A DNA stretch of 64,000 bases from Eumeta japonica. Its lineage: Eukaryota > Arthropoda > Insecta > Lepidoptera > Psychidae. Positions 45,656 to 57,610 of this stretch are shown here, piece after piece (within the stretch, counting starts at the first letter, position 1; each line of letters starts with the position of its first letter). The notes under the pieces are model-generated. The model worked only from the letters and a program-made list of their open reading frames with translations, searched no databases and had not been told where the DNA came from. The DNA is taken from the NCBI GenBank assembly GCA_005406025.1, contig BGZK01000282.1, forward strand, positions 1-64,000, written 5' to 3'. The position numbers were made by a program, and so were the translations under genes.

Positions 45656-46920
45656 CGGACGCATTTCAAAGCTGACGGACAACTGCCAGATCGACCACGA
45701 CGATCGAGTGACGAGGCGCGCCGACTGCCATATCCCGAGGCGAGGTAGAGCGGAGGAGGCGTTCTAAAAAGGGATCTCTACGTGAGCCGGCGCACGTCAC
45801 GTTCTAGAAAAATATCGTGAAATCCGAAGTAGTGCGACAGTAACGCGATACAGCCATATTTCGGAACGGCTTCCGCTCCGATACGTTCGGAAAGCGATAC
45901 GCGGCACGCGGCGCAGCGCCACCCCCGGCGCGGGCGAAATGGCGCGTTAAAACACGGGAGATTGATACCGCCGAGCGACGGTCGAGACGCGCTCTCGTGT
46001 GGCGTTTGACGCGCGGGCTTGTCGTTGAAGCATTGCGCTAAAAATGCCACGAAATTCCTAAAAAAAAAATTAAACTTCAAAGGTGCCTCTTAAATATTTA
46101 AATATAAATTTAGAATATGCTACAAGGCAGATCAAAAGTTTCCATTGTTTATAATTATAATTTTTCGAACCATGCTCAATCTATCGGATTAAAAATGTAT
46201 ATGAGAAATATTTTACAGAAAATTTAAATAAAATTTTATGAATGTATAAACTTGTTAAATAAAAGAATTTTTATTTCAAAAATTGTATCAATCGTACTTA
46301 AGATTCTAATAAAAACTTCCATTATTCTTCAGGGTAAATAGAAAAAAAAAATTAACACGACTCATTTTTGTTTTACATAGAATTATTAGAGTTACACAAA
46401 ATTTCGTTAAAAGAACTACTAACACAGCCGCGCCGTACCGGACGTTCTAAATCAGAAAGTTGGCGGTGGGCACGTCTATTTAATGATTTTGTTAAACTTC
46501 AAAGCGACATCACGGCATTTATCCACAATTCGTAGGCATTATAGAGCATACTACGGCCGTTCGGATTCGTGAAAAACACGCGCACACAAATGCCAAACCG
46601 ACGCCATAGACGAAGATAGAGGCGCGGCGCGCCCGCGGCGAGAGGAAACGGATGTGGCGGTGTCGCCTTTATAATATTTCCCATTTTATATTCTCGAAGC
46701 GTCCACGGATCGTGATTAAAAATAAGATTTCTTTCATCTCGGCGAGGGCCGTTCGCGCTGCTATATGGTTTCCGACCGCAACGGCGTATTATCTCGACGT
46801 CTACGTCTGTGAGGGAAAATTATGTTCGGTCGCTTTTCATAGTTGCGAAACGAATGGTGAAAGGGAGACGGCGGGCCTCCGTGCGCGCACATAAAGGCCG
46901 GCAAAATACTATCACGCACC
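45656..46920. promoter_or_regulatory. pair of GC-rich islands
   Basis: Two CpG-rich blocks (about 45660-46030 and 46420-46910) are separated by AT-rich sequence. Open frames in them match no family. They are candidates for promoter, 5' UTR exon or enhancer of the minus-strand receptor gene, but I see no decisive core promoter or splice-linked start codon. Confidence 0.25.
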
Positions 46921-47266
46921 GATAGGACTGGAAATTGTTATCGAAGCCCGAAAACTATGAAAATCGCTCCGTTACCCGCTATATGAGTTCGCTAAAACGT
47001 AATATTTTTCTTATAATTTCATAGGTTTGTAGTCAATTGGGAGGAGGTTTTGAGAAGTTAACGTATTTCGTAGGCAAAGTTAAAACACGCCGAGCGAAGT
47101 TCAGTTGCGCGGGTACTAGGATATAGAAGTTTAACAAAAATTTATATGTAAATAAAAATAAAATGACTGCCATTTCAAAGTAAATACATTTCTCAAAGCT
47201 CTTCTTCTTACTATTGACGACTTTTTGTAGTCCATTGGGTTATCTATTCCGACGTCTATTCTAGTA

Positions 47267-47552
47267 AGGGGACACCCATAAATTACGTCACACGTTCGGG
47301 GGCGGGGGCGGTCGACAAAATGTGACAATGCGCGACGAGGAGCAGGTCAAAAGCTTTGTGACGTCAAATCCGAAACACGAAAACGGAAAAAGGTCTATGT
47401 CTTTGCTCTGTCCAATCCAATATTTAAAGTATTTTGAATAAAAAAAATGTAAAATTTCATTTACTGTGACCACCTGTGACAAGAACGCCGGTCGGGTGAA
47501 CGGTGGGGAGGGTCAAAACCTTATAATTATGTGACGGAATTTGTGGATGGAC
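47267..47552. mobile_element. MITE related to the 'gggacacccataaattacgtcac' family
   Basis: It starts GGGGACACCCATAAATTACG and ends with the imperfect complement TGTGACGGAATTTGTGGATG. Internally there are GGGGGCGGGGGCGGTCGACA and, inverted, GTGAACGGTGGGGAGGGTCA. The 'n-ccataaattacgtcacac' terminal wording is typical of widespread insect MITEs. The terminal sequence is related to that of 42880-43379. Confidence 0.65.
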
Positions 47553-48392
47553 TCTAACCAGAAAATTCTTTTCAAACATATATTTATTATTTATGTGTTT
47601 GTCCGATCTAATAATTTTAGAAACGGTTGATCTGATTTTGATGAGACTTTTACTAGAAGTCAAAGAAGCTTGTTGGTTTGCACATGAGTGATTTTAATCC
47701 CGAAAATATCAAGAGTATATTACGTAAAATTTGAAATCCATTAAAATGGGATAGAACGATTGGAATCGAAACGTAAACTTAACCGGGATCGACACCGAAG
47801 GCGGGACCGAGAGCGGGACCACGGTGGACACGGCGTCATCGATTTATATAATGGATATAAAAATTAGATACATCACGCGCACGGAATCGCGGATGAAGCT
47901 AGTATTAATTTAAATGAAATCACGATCGTTTTGAACAACGAGTACATAGTTGTCAATTAGTCACAATTTACATGTATTTCAAAAGAATTTAAACTTATTA
48001 CAACTTTTTGACCGTACACATGTCGAAGCGTCCCGCTCGGCCGCCCGCCGTATTTATATACGTGCGTACGCGTAGACTGCGCCTCGTTATTCTGGAATCA
48101 ATTAGTTCGATTCGTTTAAAATCGATTTCACGGAACGGACCGCCGCGTAAATTGATAGTTTCCGTTCGTTGATGTACTGGAACTAAGTACAAGTACCGCC
48201 CTGCCCGATGATAATCAGGTGAGAACGCATTCCAACATCACATTCGAGCAGAATACGTGTGCTCGTGAGTGGCACGGATTTAATAGTTTCCGATCAATGC
48301 CACAATAGTAATATGCAATGAAATAAGGAAATGAACATTCTCTGTTAAAGTATTAGGTAATATTCTTTAAAACGATGTCTTTGTTATATTAT

Positions 48393-50672
48393 ACGAGGGC
48401 TGTTATATATTAGCCCTGAATATCAAAAAGAAACAAACATCTATAATTTAATATGACTTTATCGCTTTTCAAAATATTAGCCATGATGATCGATGCACTT
48501 TTGATACGCTGAAATCAATTCTTATAGCACTTTTTCTATTCTGAATCGCAGCTCGAAAACGTTGACCATCTAATTTATTATTCACGCTTGGGAATAAATA
48601 GAAATCGTTTGGTACCAAATCGGAGCTGTACGGCGGATGACCAGTCAATTCGATCTTTTGACCTTTCAATAAACAAAAATTTTAACAAAAAGAAAACGGA
48701 CTTCAAAAAAAAATTTCCTAAACAAATTAATAAGCACTAAAGAGTAAAAAAATCATTGCGTATTCTTCTACAACTTAATAATCAACTTACTTTTTCTACT
48801 CATCAATATGTAGGTACGATCTATGTGTTTACCACGCAAGAAGGTTGGTAGGTACCTACCCACTTCGAATTTAACTCAACACATACCTATGAGTAACAAA
48901 CAATGATCAAAATATTTTTAGTTCTCCTACGTGAAATGAAATGAAAAATATTAGACTGTTTAAAATCAATCAAATTTTTACGATAATATAATATAATTAG
49001 CAAATGTTGTTATCTTTGGAGTATTTTGATCATTATTTGTTATTCATATTTGTTATTCATTCATGTGTTGAGTTAAATTTGAAGTGGGTAGGTACCAACC
49101 TTCTTGCATGGTAAACACATAAATCGTACATATATATTGATGAGTAGAAAAAGCAAGTTGATTATTAAGTTGTAGAAGAATACGTAATTATTTATTTAAT
49201 TTTCAATGCATATTAATTTATTTTGGAATAGTTTTTTTTGAAGTCGGTTATTTCGTTAAAATTTTTGTTTACTTTTTAATTTTTAATGAATTTAAAGTAC
49301 ACTACATAATTTGTTTGAATTTGGATAGATCTACTAAACGTGCTGCTAATAGATCGCACCCTTATTCTAAGTCAAATATGAGTTCCATTGATTATCACAT
49401 TCGACTACGACAATTACTTAACCATAACGACGTTACGGTAGGTGACTCAAATATCCAGATAGCTTATAAAAAATTCAGCCGTGTATCGTTAATTTGCTCC
49501 TACAAATTGAAGAGTTCCTTTGCTTTGTCATGGATTCCATAATGAGAACCTAACCAAACTCTCATCAAACTACCCTTGAAGTACATACTTTCCAATAAAA
49601 AAAATTCAGAGAAATCGGTTGGTGTGATATTGAATTATTCGCCCATTTGTCGCGCACATACTTAATACAAATTTAAGACTTATATGGTTTTCTCATGGAT
49701 GCCATTGTCAGAACTGGACCAAATGAAAATGACCCCACACGGGAAGCACCAGTTTTTACATAAAAAAAGAATCATAAATATCGGTTCACCCAGTCAAAAG
49801 TTATGAGGTAACAAATATAAGAAAATACATTCGAATTGAGAAGCTCCTCCTTTTTTGAAGTCTGTTAATAACAGAGTTATTTCGGCTGATGTGTAACAGC
49901 TAGCACTGTTAATTATGAAGAATGATTTTGCGTCGTCGGATGATCTATTTTATTTCTTTAAAGACTTCTGGCAAACAAATGGTCGTGTACCACTCCGAAA
50001 TAACTGTTTTACGATTCTCTAGTGACACTTTAACCGCGTGTCCATTTATACCAAAAAAAACAGGCAAGCATTTGCTTCAAAGTGCTTTTGCCACAAATCA
50101 CTTTTTTGGGTTCGGTTCGTCTTGGAGTATCCATCCAGTTGATTGTTGTTAATTTCGGGATCATACGCATAGATCCAAGATTCATCATCTATGTAGATAT
50201 TGTAAACTGCTTTTAACACACCTCGATTGTATTTTTTTATAATATTTTGCACGAATCGATACAACCTGTTTTTGGTCAATGCTCAAGTTTTGCGGATTTA
50301 AGGCGGCCTTCCTCAAATTCGTCCGTGAGCATAAACCGCCCACGATCGAACTCACTAAACCAGTGATACGCAGTGGTTTTCGATGGTGCTTTATTACCAA
50401 AAGTCGAAGTGAGTTGATCGATGCGTAGTTTTTGAGTTAGCCTACGCCGGAATTCGTAATAAATCATCGCATGAAAATTTTCACGAGTTAAATCCATGGT
50501 GATAAAGACAAGCAATTTTCAAAATGACGCCACAATGGTAAAACAATTGACAGTTACATGAAATAAACTGTATTCTACAGTTAAAGAGTTCCATTTTTAA
50601 ACGTTGTAATTACTTCTTAATTATGGTCCTGTATGTGGCCAGTTCCGGACACATAAATAGCAGCCCTCGTAA
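48393..50672 (-). mobile_element. mariner element split by a nested insertion
   Basis: Ends are TACGAGGGCTGTTATATATT (48393) and, inverted, AATAGCAGCCCTCGTAA (50656-50672). On the minus strand the transposase begins MDLTRENFHAMIYYEFRR near 50479, has KTTAYHWFSEF, YIDDESWIYAYDPE, and the C-terminal GHPPYSSDLVPNDFYLFP at 48640 downwards. This is a DD34D mariner with several stops and frame changes. The part between about 48670 and 49880 is foreign (next entry). The break falls just after HDNA...HTSA-like text, before the GQKIEL block. Confidence 0.85.
48670..49880. mobile_element. non-autonomous fold-back element nested in the mariner
   Basis: The insert is bounded by AAAACGGACTTCAAAAAAA on the left and TTTTTTGAAGTCTGTT on the right. 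A second copy of this end (TTTTTTTGAAGTCGGTTATT) lies at about 49228-49247. The part 48672-49268 folds back on itself: AACAAAAATTTTAAC against GTTAAAATTTTTGTTT, and TGGTAGGTACCTACCCACTT against AGTGGGTAGGTACCAACC. The remainder (49269-49880) has different, partly open sequence. It is either one compound element or two insertions. Confidence 0.7.
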
Positions 50673-51600
50673 ACGTAGAATCTCTTAGATTTTTTCCCCT
50701 TCAGATAATTTCTGGATTTGTATTGATGTATTAAGAAAGAAAATTTATATAAAATGATTAGTTCATACGATCACAGAATAAGTCGTACTCTTTTCAATTG
50801 TGATTCTGATTCCTATTTCGGCCCCTAGTTTCGAACGCGATGCCAATCTCGATTCTGTGCGTTGCATTCAAACTATTTAATTTATGACTTCGTGAGTTAG
50901 CTTATTCAGGTTAAGAAAAAGTATTTTAAGACAGAATATAAAACATTCGTGTTGTATTCGGAATCTAAATATGTTATTTTATTATCCTAACGAATGTCTC
51001 AATTAATACCTGTTTGGTCGATTTTGCGTCATGCATAAAGTTTAATAAACGACAGTTTTCATCTCAGAAACACTTTATTAGTATCTCAAAGAAATTAGGC
51101 AGTGAAAATAAAAAGTCAGTAGATATAAATGTAAAATGTAGCACGCAGACCACATTGCAGCACGAACTACATTTTCACCTCTAATAAACATAAAAAAAAT
51201 TCATTATTTTTTTAACATTCAAATCGAATCAAAAATAACTTTATTTTGCAGGCAATCGAATTACGCTTGAACTACGTCATTACTGAATTTTCTTCGGCAT
51301 TAAGATTACTACAAATGCTGGATCACGTTGACAAGAATGGGCAAAAAACTTATGGGTTGCTCCTTTTTTGCTCATCGATATAAAATGTTTTAATAATTAA
51401 TCATTTAGTACAACACCTAGAAATAATATGAAGCAACCTGAAAGCCGAGCTGTTCAGTCCCATGGCGTTTTTTCATTAAGATATTCAGACACCGTATAAT
51501 AGCCCTTACCTTTAACTTGTATTTAACAAAAACTTAAAATACATAAAATCTATTATAAAAGCGCACAATTGTAACATAAAAGATTATCTAAATTTGCTTA
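50673..51600. other. spacer
   Basis: AT-rich, with a pyrimidine-patterned tract around 50795-50870. No gene. Confidence 0.4.
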
Positions 51601-51850
51601 GTCAGATTTTGTGAGCAGCAAGATCATTCTTATGTCCAGTATTAATTTTATGGATGTCACTCCTTTTTTGGAATAGTTCTATATTTCTTTTGGTATATAT
51701 CAGGTTTTTGTATATGCGTTGTGATATTACAGTTAAAATAATAATTTCTTTAAATATCTTTCCGAGAGATGCTTTTGGTTTCAAATTATAAATAGCACGT
51801 ACAGCCTGCTTCTGCAGCACAAAAATTATTTTAATAACATCTGCATGACT
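51600..51850 (-). mobile_element. LINE reverse-transcriptase C-terminal fragment
   Basis: The minus strand reads LQKQAVRAIYNLKPKASLGK, then FKEIIILTVISQRIYKNLIY and RNIELFQKRSD. This is the 'LQK.A.RAI......S...LF....IL...SLYI...L.F' signature of CR1/jockey-type reverse transcriptase C-termini. It is a short dead fragment. Confidence 0.65.
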
Positions 51851-52089
51851 CCATAATAAAATTCCTTAGGTCATGAGTTTATGAAAGGAACATTATTTCA
51901 TGAAACTTAAAATGTAACGGTAATAAATTTACAATTTTTATATCGTTTATTAACCTTATAATTAAAACAATGGATACTCGTACGCTTGATAATCTTTATT
52001 TTTAGAATGTTAAGAAACGCCATCTTTCATAGACAAAAATATTTTTCTAGAACGTAATCACGCAAACGCACTAGCATTTCATGGATTTT

Positions 52090-52375
52090 AGAGTTTATGT
52101 TTTTCTACTCCGTAAGACACTAACGTCACATACGAGAACCAATTACACGTACCGTCAAACAAACATCGCCGGTGTGACAGGCGCTGCGCGCAGGCGCAAA
52201 GAAGAATTATCTATCAAACTGAACACACGACGCCCGCCGAGGGCTTCCTGGCCCACAAACAAATATAGCCGTCCTTTGCCGCGCCCGGCGTCGCTCGGGA
52301 TACCTCGGGGATGTTCGGCCGTCTCGTGACGTTCCGAACGCTTTCGGCGGTGGACGAGGTAATTATTGGCTGACT
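52090..52375. promoter_or_regulatory. GC-rich island
   Basis: CpG-rich relative to its surroundings, adjacent to a SINE. There is an open frame on plus with no recognisable product. Possible regulatory element only. Confidence 0.2.
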
Positions 52376-52384
52376 GAGTGTAAT

Positions 52385-52620
52385 TATGACTGCCCGATCG
52401 GTGCAGTCGGTGGCCCTACCTGCTGCGTTGGGGTGTGAGTTCGATATCCACGCGAAACAAACATTAACTCGATTAAAAGTTAATGTTTGTCTGAAGGCCG
52501 AATGTTTCTATGTATTATGTGTACGTATTTAGAAAAAAAAACTATATATATATATATAACATATACAAAAAAAAACTATATAAGTATAAGTATATGTACC
52601 ACAGTATAAGTCTCGATGCT
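52385..52620 (+). mobile_element. tRNA-derived SINE
   Basis: CGGTGCAGTCGGTGGCCCTA resembles a Pol III A-box region and GTGAGTTCGATATCCACGC the B-box. Then comes a hairpin (ACAAACATTAACT 52457-52469 against AGTTAATGTTTGT 52478-52490) and a tail with TATTATGTGTACGTATTTAG, A-runs and TATATA. This is the structure of common lepidopteran SINEs. It is related to the minus-strand copy at 20025-20240. Confidence 0.75.
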
Positions 52621-52814
52621 TAATTTGAGTACAAATTGTGTTGTATGTGCGTTCGAAGATATTGCTATTATTATTAACCGCTTCAGGTACAAAAATGCAA
52701 ACTAGCCTAATATTCATATATTTACGTTTACGGTATATAAACGTATTAAGAGATGGTACTTGATATTCACTTCTCATAATATGCGATACTGTGATTATTG
52801 TATAATGCGCGGTG

Positions 52815-52873
52815 GAGGCTTTTAGTCCAAAAGCCTCACTTTCGAACTAGAATTTACCAAACTCTAGTTCGAA
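52815..52873. repeat. two adjacent hairpins
   Basis: GAGGCTTTT (52815-52823) pairs with AAAAGCCTC (52829-52837). TTCGAACTAG (52841-52850) pairs with CTAGTTCGAA (52864-52873). They lie in AT-rich spacer. Confidence 0.9.
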
Positions 52874-53599
52874 GATGAGGTTTTAACTTAAAGGAAATTA
52901 AGCCATTATGTCCGTGTCTCGAAAAACATTTCAAATCGTCGGTGACAAATGTTGATACCGCTGTAGCTGTTAGCAGGTCCTTGACTGCACCAAGCTACCA
53001 TGGAAGGTTTAAGAAACGAGTCCTTCAACTATGGAATGAAGACCATGAAAAGACAACACTTAAAGATCGCCATGGACCATTCCATAAGAGATGGTAGACC
53101 ATTTAACGACGCCATATTGCTTTGCAGAGAAGACATATCGGTGCGGTGCGCGTGAGCGCAAACACACGAGCATCGGTAGAGGGTACTGCACAAATGTACC
53201 GTCTTCGATATGACATACAAGGATGCGCACGAGCCCGGACATTAATTCGGGCGGTGCCCGACGCGCGCATAAACATCCGCGTTTCAGAGATGCTATAAAA
53301 TTTCAGAATACCACTTCTGCAATCTTATTTCGGTAGATTTAAATAAAGATATCATAATCCGGTCGTAAACCATTACTTATTTTGAAAATACACGTCGATT
53401 GGCGGCGGCGCAACATGAAGACTGCGAATGATCAAATTTAGAGGTGTAATTAAGTTTATAAATATTTTAATTTGCATTAACTGGCAACGATTAAATCATC
53501 ACACTTATATCCAAAAACGGTTTAGTAAAAGACGGTTCATTATATCGATATATATGCAACATAGTTTACATATTGATACATATTTTTTGTGTTATAACT

Positions 53600-53700
53600 T
53601 ATACCTACTTCCCAGAACGGTAGACAGAGACCATAGATTTTTACACGGCACGGTCTTTGCATATCTCTCGCTTCACTGACACCTACCAACCTTTTTATGG
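53600..53700 (-). repeat. dispersed lepidopteran repeat, inverted copy
   Basis: On the minus strand it reads ATATGCAAAGACCGTGCCGT and ATCTATGGTCTCTGTCTACC, matching the order of phrases in 36485-36560. Confidence 0.6.
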
Positions 53701-55690
53701 AAGCTCGTCGATTGATTCCGGGTGCTTAAAATTAGGCCCTTTTTTAGTATGCAACCAATGTGGTCATATTCATACAGTGTTAGTTAAGCAATGTTTTGTT
53801 GGCACAATATTGACACAATTATAACAGAATTTCTGTCTATCATTTATTTACGTTTCGATATTAATTGAACTTGAATGAAGATTCCATTGCTGAACTGTTC
53901 GAAGCCGCAAATACCTGCGTCTTATTTAAGTTGTACATATAATAATCAATGTTATCATTGCAAGATAAAAATCACCATTCGATTATTAATTCTTAAAACT
54001 ACTCGAAAGATCTGTTAGAGTAAAAGAAAAAAAGGCAAGGAAAGAGCAAGCATGCAGTCAGTTAGACGAGTGCAGCCACGTCGCGGTAAAAACTGACGTG
54101 GCGGGGAGTAGACCGAAGGACAAGAGGCGACGGGACAACGTTATAGCCTATGAGAGACAATGATATATACGCAGCAATGTCGATCTTAAAAGATTGACTC
54201 ACTTGTGTAAACAGGATCTAAAAATTCCAAATGTATTTTGGAGACTGACACGGTTAGTATAAACACACCCACTCGATCGACTGCACTAACTAACATTTGC
54301 AGCAAAATTGAAATAAATGTAAATATTGTTTTAGCAACGAAAATACCAAAATGATGATGAAGCAATTTTCAAAGACGTGATCAATTTTCAACTCTGTTAT
54401 ATCTTCTCTTTAGGCAAAATAGCCGAACACATTAGGAGAGATATTAAATGAATTAAGCGAGTATAAGAACAAGAATTATTAGCATTCAAAATACTTATTT
54501 TTATTATAAAAGTTAACATTTTTTTTATAACATTGACGACAAAATAAGATTTCCATTTAAATCTGTAAGAGTGAAAACAGGAAAATGTATTCTAAGATTA
54601 TAACAGACATCATGTTTATTGATGAACATTAGTCAGAGGCGCGTGCGCAGCGGCCAATTACGGAGGCGTTTGCGTCAATTGGACTAACAAAGGTTTGTAT
54701 AGTCACACGTGATAATCTGGCGCCATAGCGAAAACCGATCCCCTGAAGAGACAAAGAGCTCATCAATCATCATCTCGATGCTGAAAGTGCCACTGCTACT
54801 ATCTTTCGGCCCTACCAAATTCAAGTCAAGCGGGCCATAATTATGGAATAGAAGGATTTTTTTTTTGTGAAAACAGCACCAATGGCACTTCCGTAAGTAA
54901 AAAAGTGACATGATACTTTTTAAAAACCTAAGCAATTAAATATGTTTCATACATATATACAACTGCAACGTTTATTAATTGTTAGGGTATTTTTTTCAAA
55001 GTTCTCTTAATTTCGGATCCTAAAACATAATGAATAGTAATTTAATAATAAACTATAATAATTGTTTAAAGATAAATAATTAAACATTAGGAATATAGAA
55101 AATGAAAATTTCCAGAAGTGTGAATTCAATGTTTGCTTAATATAGTTGAGCTCACGCCATTTAATGAGAATAAAACCGTTCGCAATAGGTAGGAATGCAA
55201 ACCTGTTTCTTTTCCTTGATGATCTAGGGCATCTAGGCCCTTCAGCATGCTTCATCCCCGTCATCATTCTGTCCAGCTGTTGAGTACTTGAGTACACTAT
55301 ACATCCTCGTGCGTTACCACTGTAGTATGGTAACATTAAAGGAATAAACAAAAGAAGAGGAGCGTCGTCGGTCTTTGGTTTGTCATTGTCAAGTGCACGT
55401 ACCTAATGTCATAGCTGATTTAATTAATGGTAACAAACTATAAGCAAGGAAATTAAAGTGTATTTAATAGAACATCCACCTTTCATTTGACAACGATAAT
55501 ACAACCACTACCCAACTACTATCAGTTTCAGACCAAATGTTATTGGGTCATATCGCGTCGAAACTTATTGTTCTTTGGTAAATTCTTTGATTACTTTCTG
55601 AGATAAACTGATATATATATATATATCAGGATGCAATCCTACATGTAATTCTGAATGCCTAAGATAAAATTGCTCTATGGTAGTTGTGGT
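53701..55690. other. spacer
   Basis: Unassigned AT-rich sequence with a GC-richer patch around 54060-54130. No exon supported. Confidence 0.4.
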
Positions 55691-56045
55691 AGAGTCACGT
55701 TGTTACAACTTGCCAGCGGCGTATAAGCGGGCCGCATCGAACCATGTGGTACCGCACTTCCACAGAATACAGACGTGAAGTAACAACTTCCGCTGTTGCT
55801 TTTCTTCCAGTGAGCGTACCGGTGGGCCACTCCTCCTCTCTCCCACACCCCACTGTTCCCTCCATTAGCTCACTCTCCCTTCCATCAATCCGCTTCCCTC
55901 TCCATCAAATATCCTAATCCTACCCAAGGGCGACAACGCACCGATGACTCCTCTGTGGTTGCAAGCGTCTATGGGCAGCGGTGACCACCTACTCTCGGGG
56001 GCCGGTATGCACGTTTGCTCCTCTAAATTGCTATATAAAAAACAG
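55690..56045 (+). repeat. lepidopteran interspersed repeat
   Basis: The order of phrases CAGAATACAGACGTGAAGTA, GTGAGCGTACCGGTGGGCC, a C/T-rich stretch, GGGCGACAACGCACC, AAGCGTCTATGGGCAGCGGT and GTATGCACGTTTGC matches one of the commonest interspersed repeats in moths and butterflies. Confidence 0.7.
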
Positions 56046-57265
56046 TTTTAAGCGTATGAGTTGGTTTAATTGAATCGTTCACCCTATCATTTAAAATTAT
56101 ACAAAGCTTAATTTATCGCTACAAAAGTGGAAGGTAAACACAATACAATAGAAACAACAAATTTTATTACTCACTAATTCCTAGATGTGTAAACGTAACG
56201 GGCCATACACTTAAGGCGTCACTCAAACAATGCACTATTTATATGCAAAAGACGACGAATTCAGGCTGCATATATGGAACTGCCCCGGGTGCATTTGCTT
56301 GTGCAGTTTTATTATTAGTGCTCGGACGTCATTATTTACTTGGGTACAATTTAGTATTTGAATTACGGTCTTTACTGATGTTATAAATATGAAAGTATGT
56401 ATGTTGATTTGTTTGCTTGTTTATTCGTTTTCACGGATAACAGAAAACGTATTAACATGATTTTTTGCATGGGTAATTCAAGAGCCGACCAGGATATGGC
56501 TATATTTTACTTATTTTTTCCGAGAAAATTATGGTTCCTGTGGGATACTATAACGGATTATGTTCTACAAAAAGGCATGACGAATTAGTACGATATGTGA
56601 TGCGAAGACAAACTTTGGCCTAAATTAAAATATGCAATATTTCTTTTATCTCGGATAAACAACATTTCTCTGTGATTCCCTATATTTTCAAGGACGAAAA
56701 CTGTATGGATTTTCATAATAGATATTTGACAAATATATCTATATACGTATATGCCAAATCTTCTATCTGGATTAATAAACATAATAGTTTTGTAGCCAGG
56801 AGATTTAAAACAATTATAATGCTACTCAATATTTTTGAAAAATATAAGCTACATAAAAATTAGTGAGCAATTCGTGATAAATGGAGCTTTAATCTGTTAC
56901 AATAGTTTTTTTGCTACTTATTTCAAGCGCCAGTAGGTATTTGTATCGCTCTATATATTACTTGCTGTACTGACTACACAATAATTTTTATACCATAAAA
57001 ACTACGTAGTCAGCACATGTTATACATGCTTATATACATACCTAGTAAAAAGTAAAAGAAGTATTTTAATGGTGGAGAGGGAGAAGAGAAGAGGGACATG
57101 GAGAAACAGAGAAGTGGGAACGAAACGAGAAAGAGAGTGAAATCGGTGCTGTGGTTTTAAAATACTTAGAGCCAGGTTTGTAACTACTGAAAATATTGCC
57201 ATCAAAAAATACACTGATCAATAGTACGAGAAGGATTACTTTGTACAAAATATAAAATAAGTTAA
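56046..57265. other. spacer
   Basis: AT-rich with no recognised feature. Confidence 0.4.
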
Positions 57266-57269
57266 CGAC

Positions 57270-57610
57270 TTCCACGCGACATGTGCGGGAGCACCGCGCT
57301 GTTTTTACAACCGCCTGCGCCTGACCATGTTGTGATACGGCTTACATGTTTTTAATAACAAAAAAAAAAAAACGTGTTTTACACTTCGACTCACGCCGCA
57401 AGTATTCCAATAAACACTTGTAGTTATTCTCAAATATAAAACGGAAATTCCTAATCTCTAAGTTAACCGCGCCGGCACCTACACGTGGCCGCCGCCCACG
57501 GCCGCCGCGCGCGCCGCCGCACGCTAGCGGTACACTTGTCACTCGCCGTCATCCGCCGGCCGTTTCGCACTAAGGCTGTTCGCACACTTTAATTTAATTG
57601 TGAAATGCGA
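57270..57610 (-). promoter_or_regulatory. very GC-rich island, candidate 5' exon or promoter
   Basis: The block 57455-57570 is almost pure G/C/CpG (GGCCGCCGCCCACGGCCGCC). On the minus strand there is a short frame beginning ATG ACG GCG just inside it, with no clear signal peptide. Its composition fits a first-exon/promoter region for the minus-strand receptor gene. Nothing ties it to the D1 exon 30 kb downstream. Confidence 0.25.

Noticed and set aside
48670..49270. CRISPR-like or regulatory inverted repeat
   Set aside because: Repeats are inverted, not direct with spacers, the DNA is eukaryotic, and the structure is that of a fold-back transposon inside a mariner.
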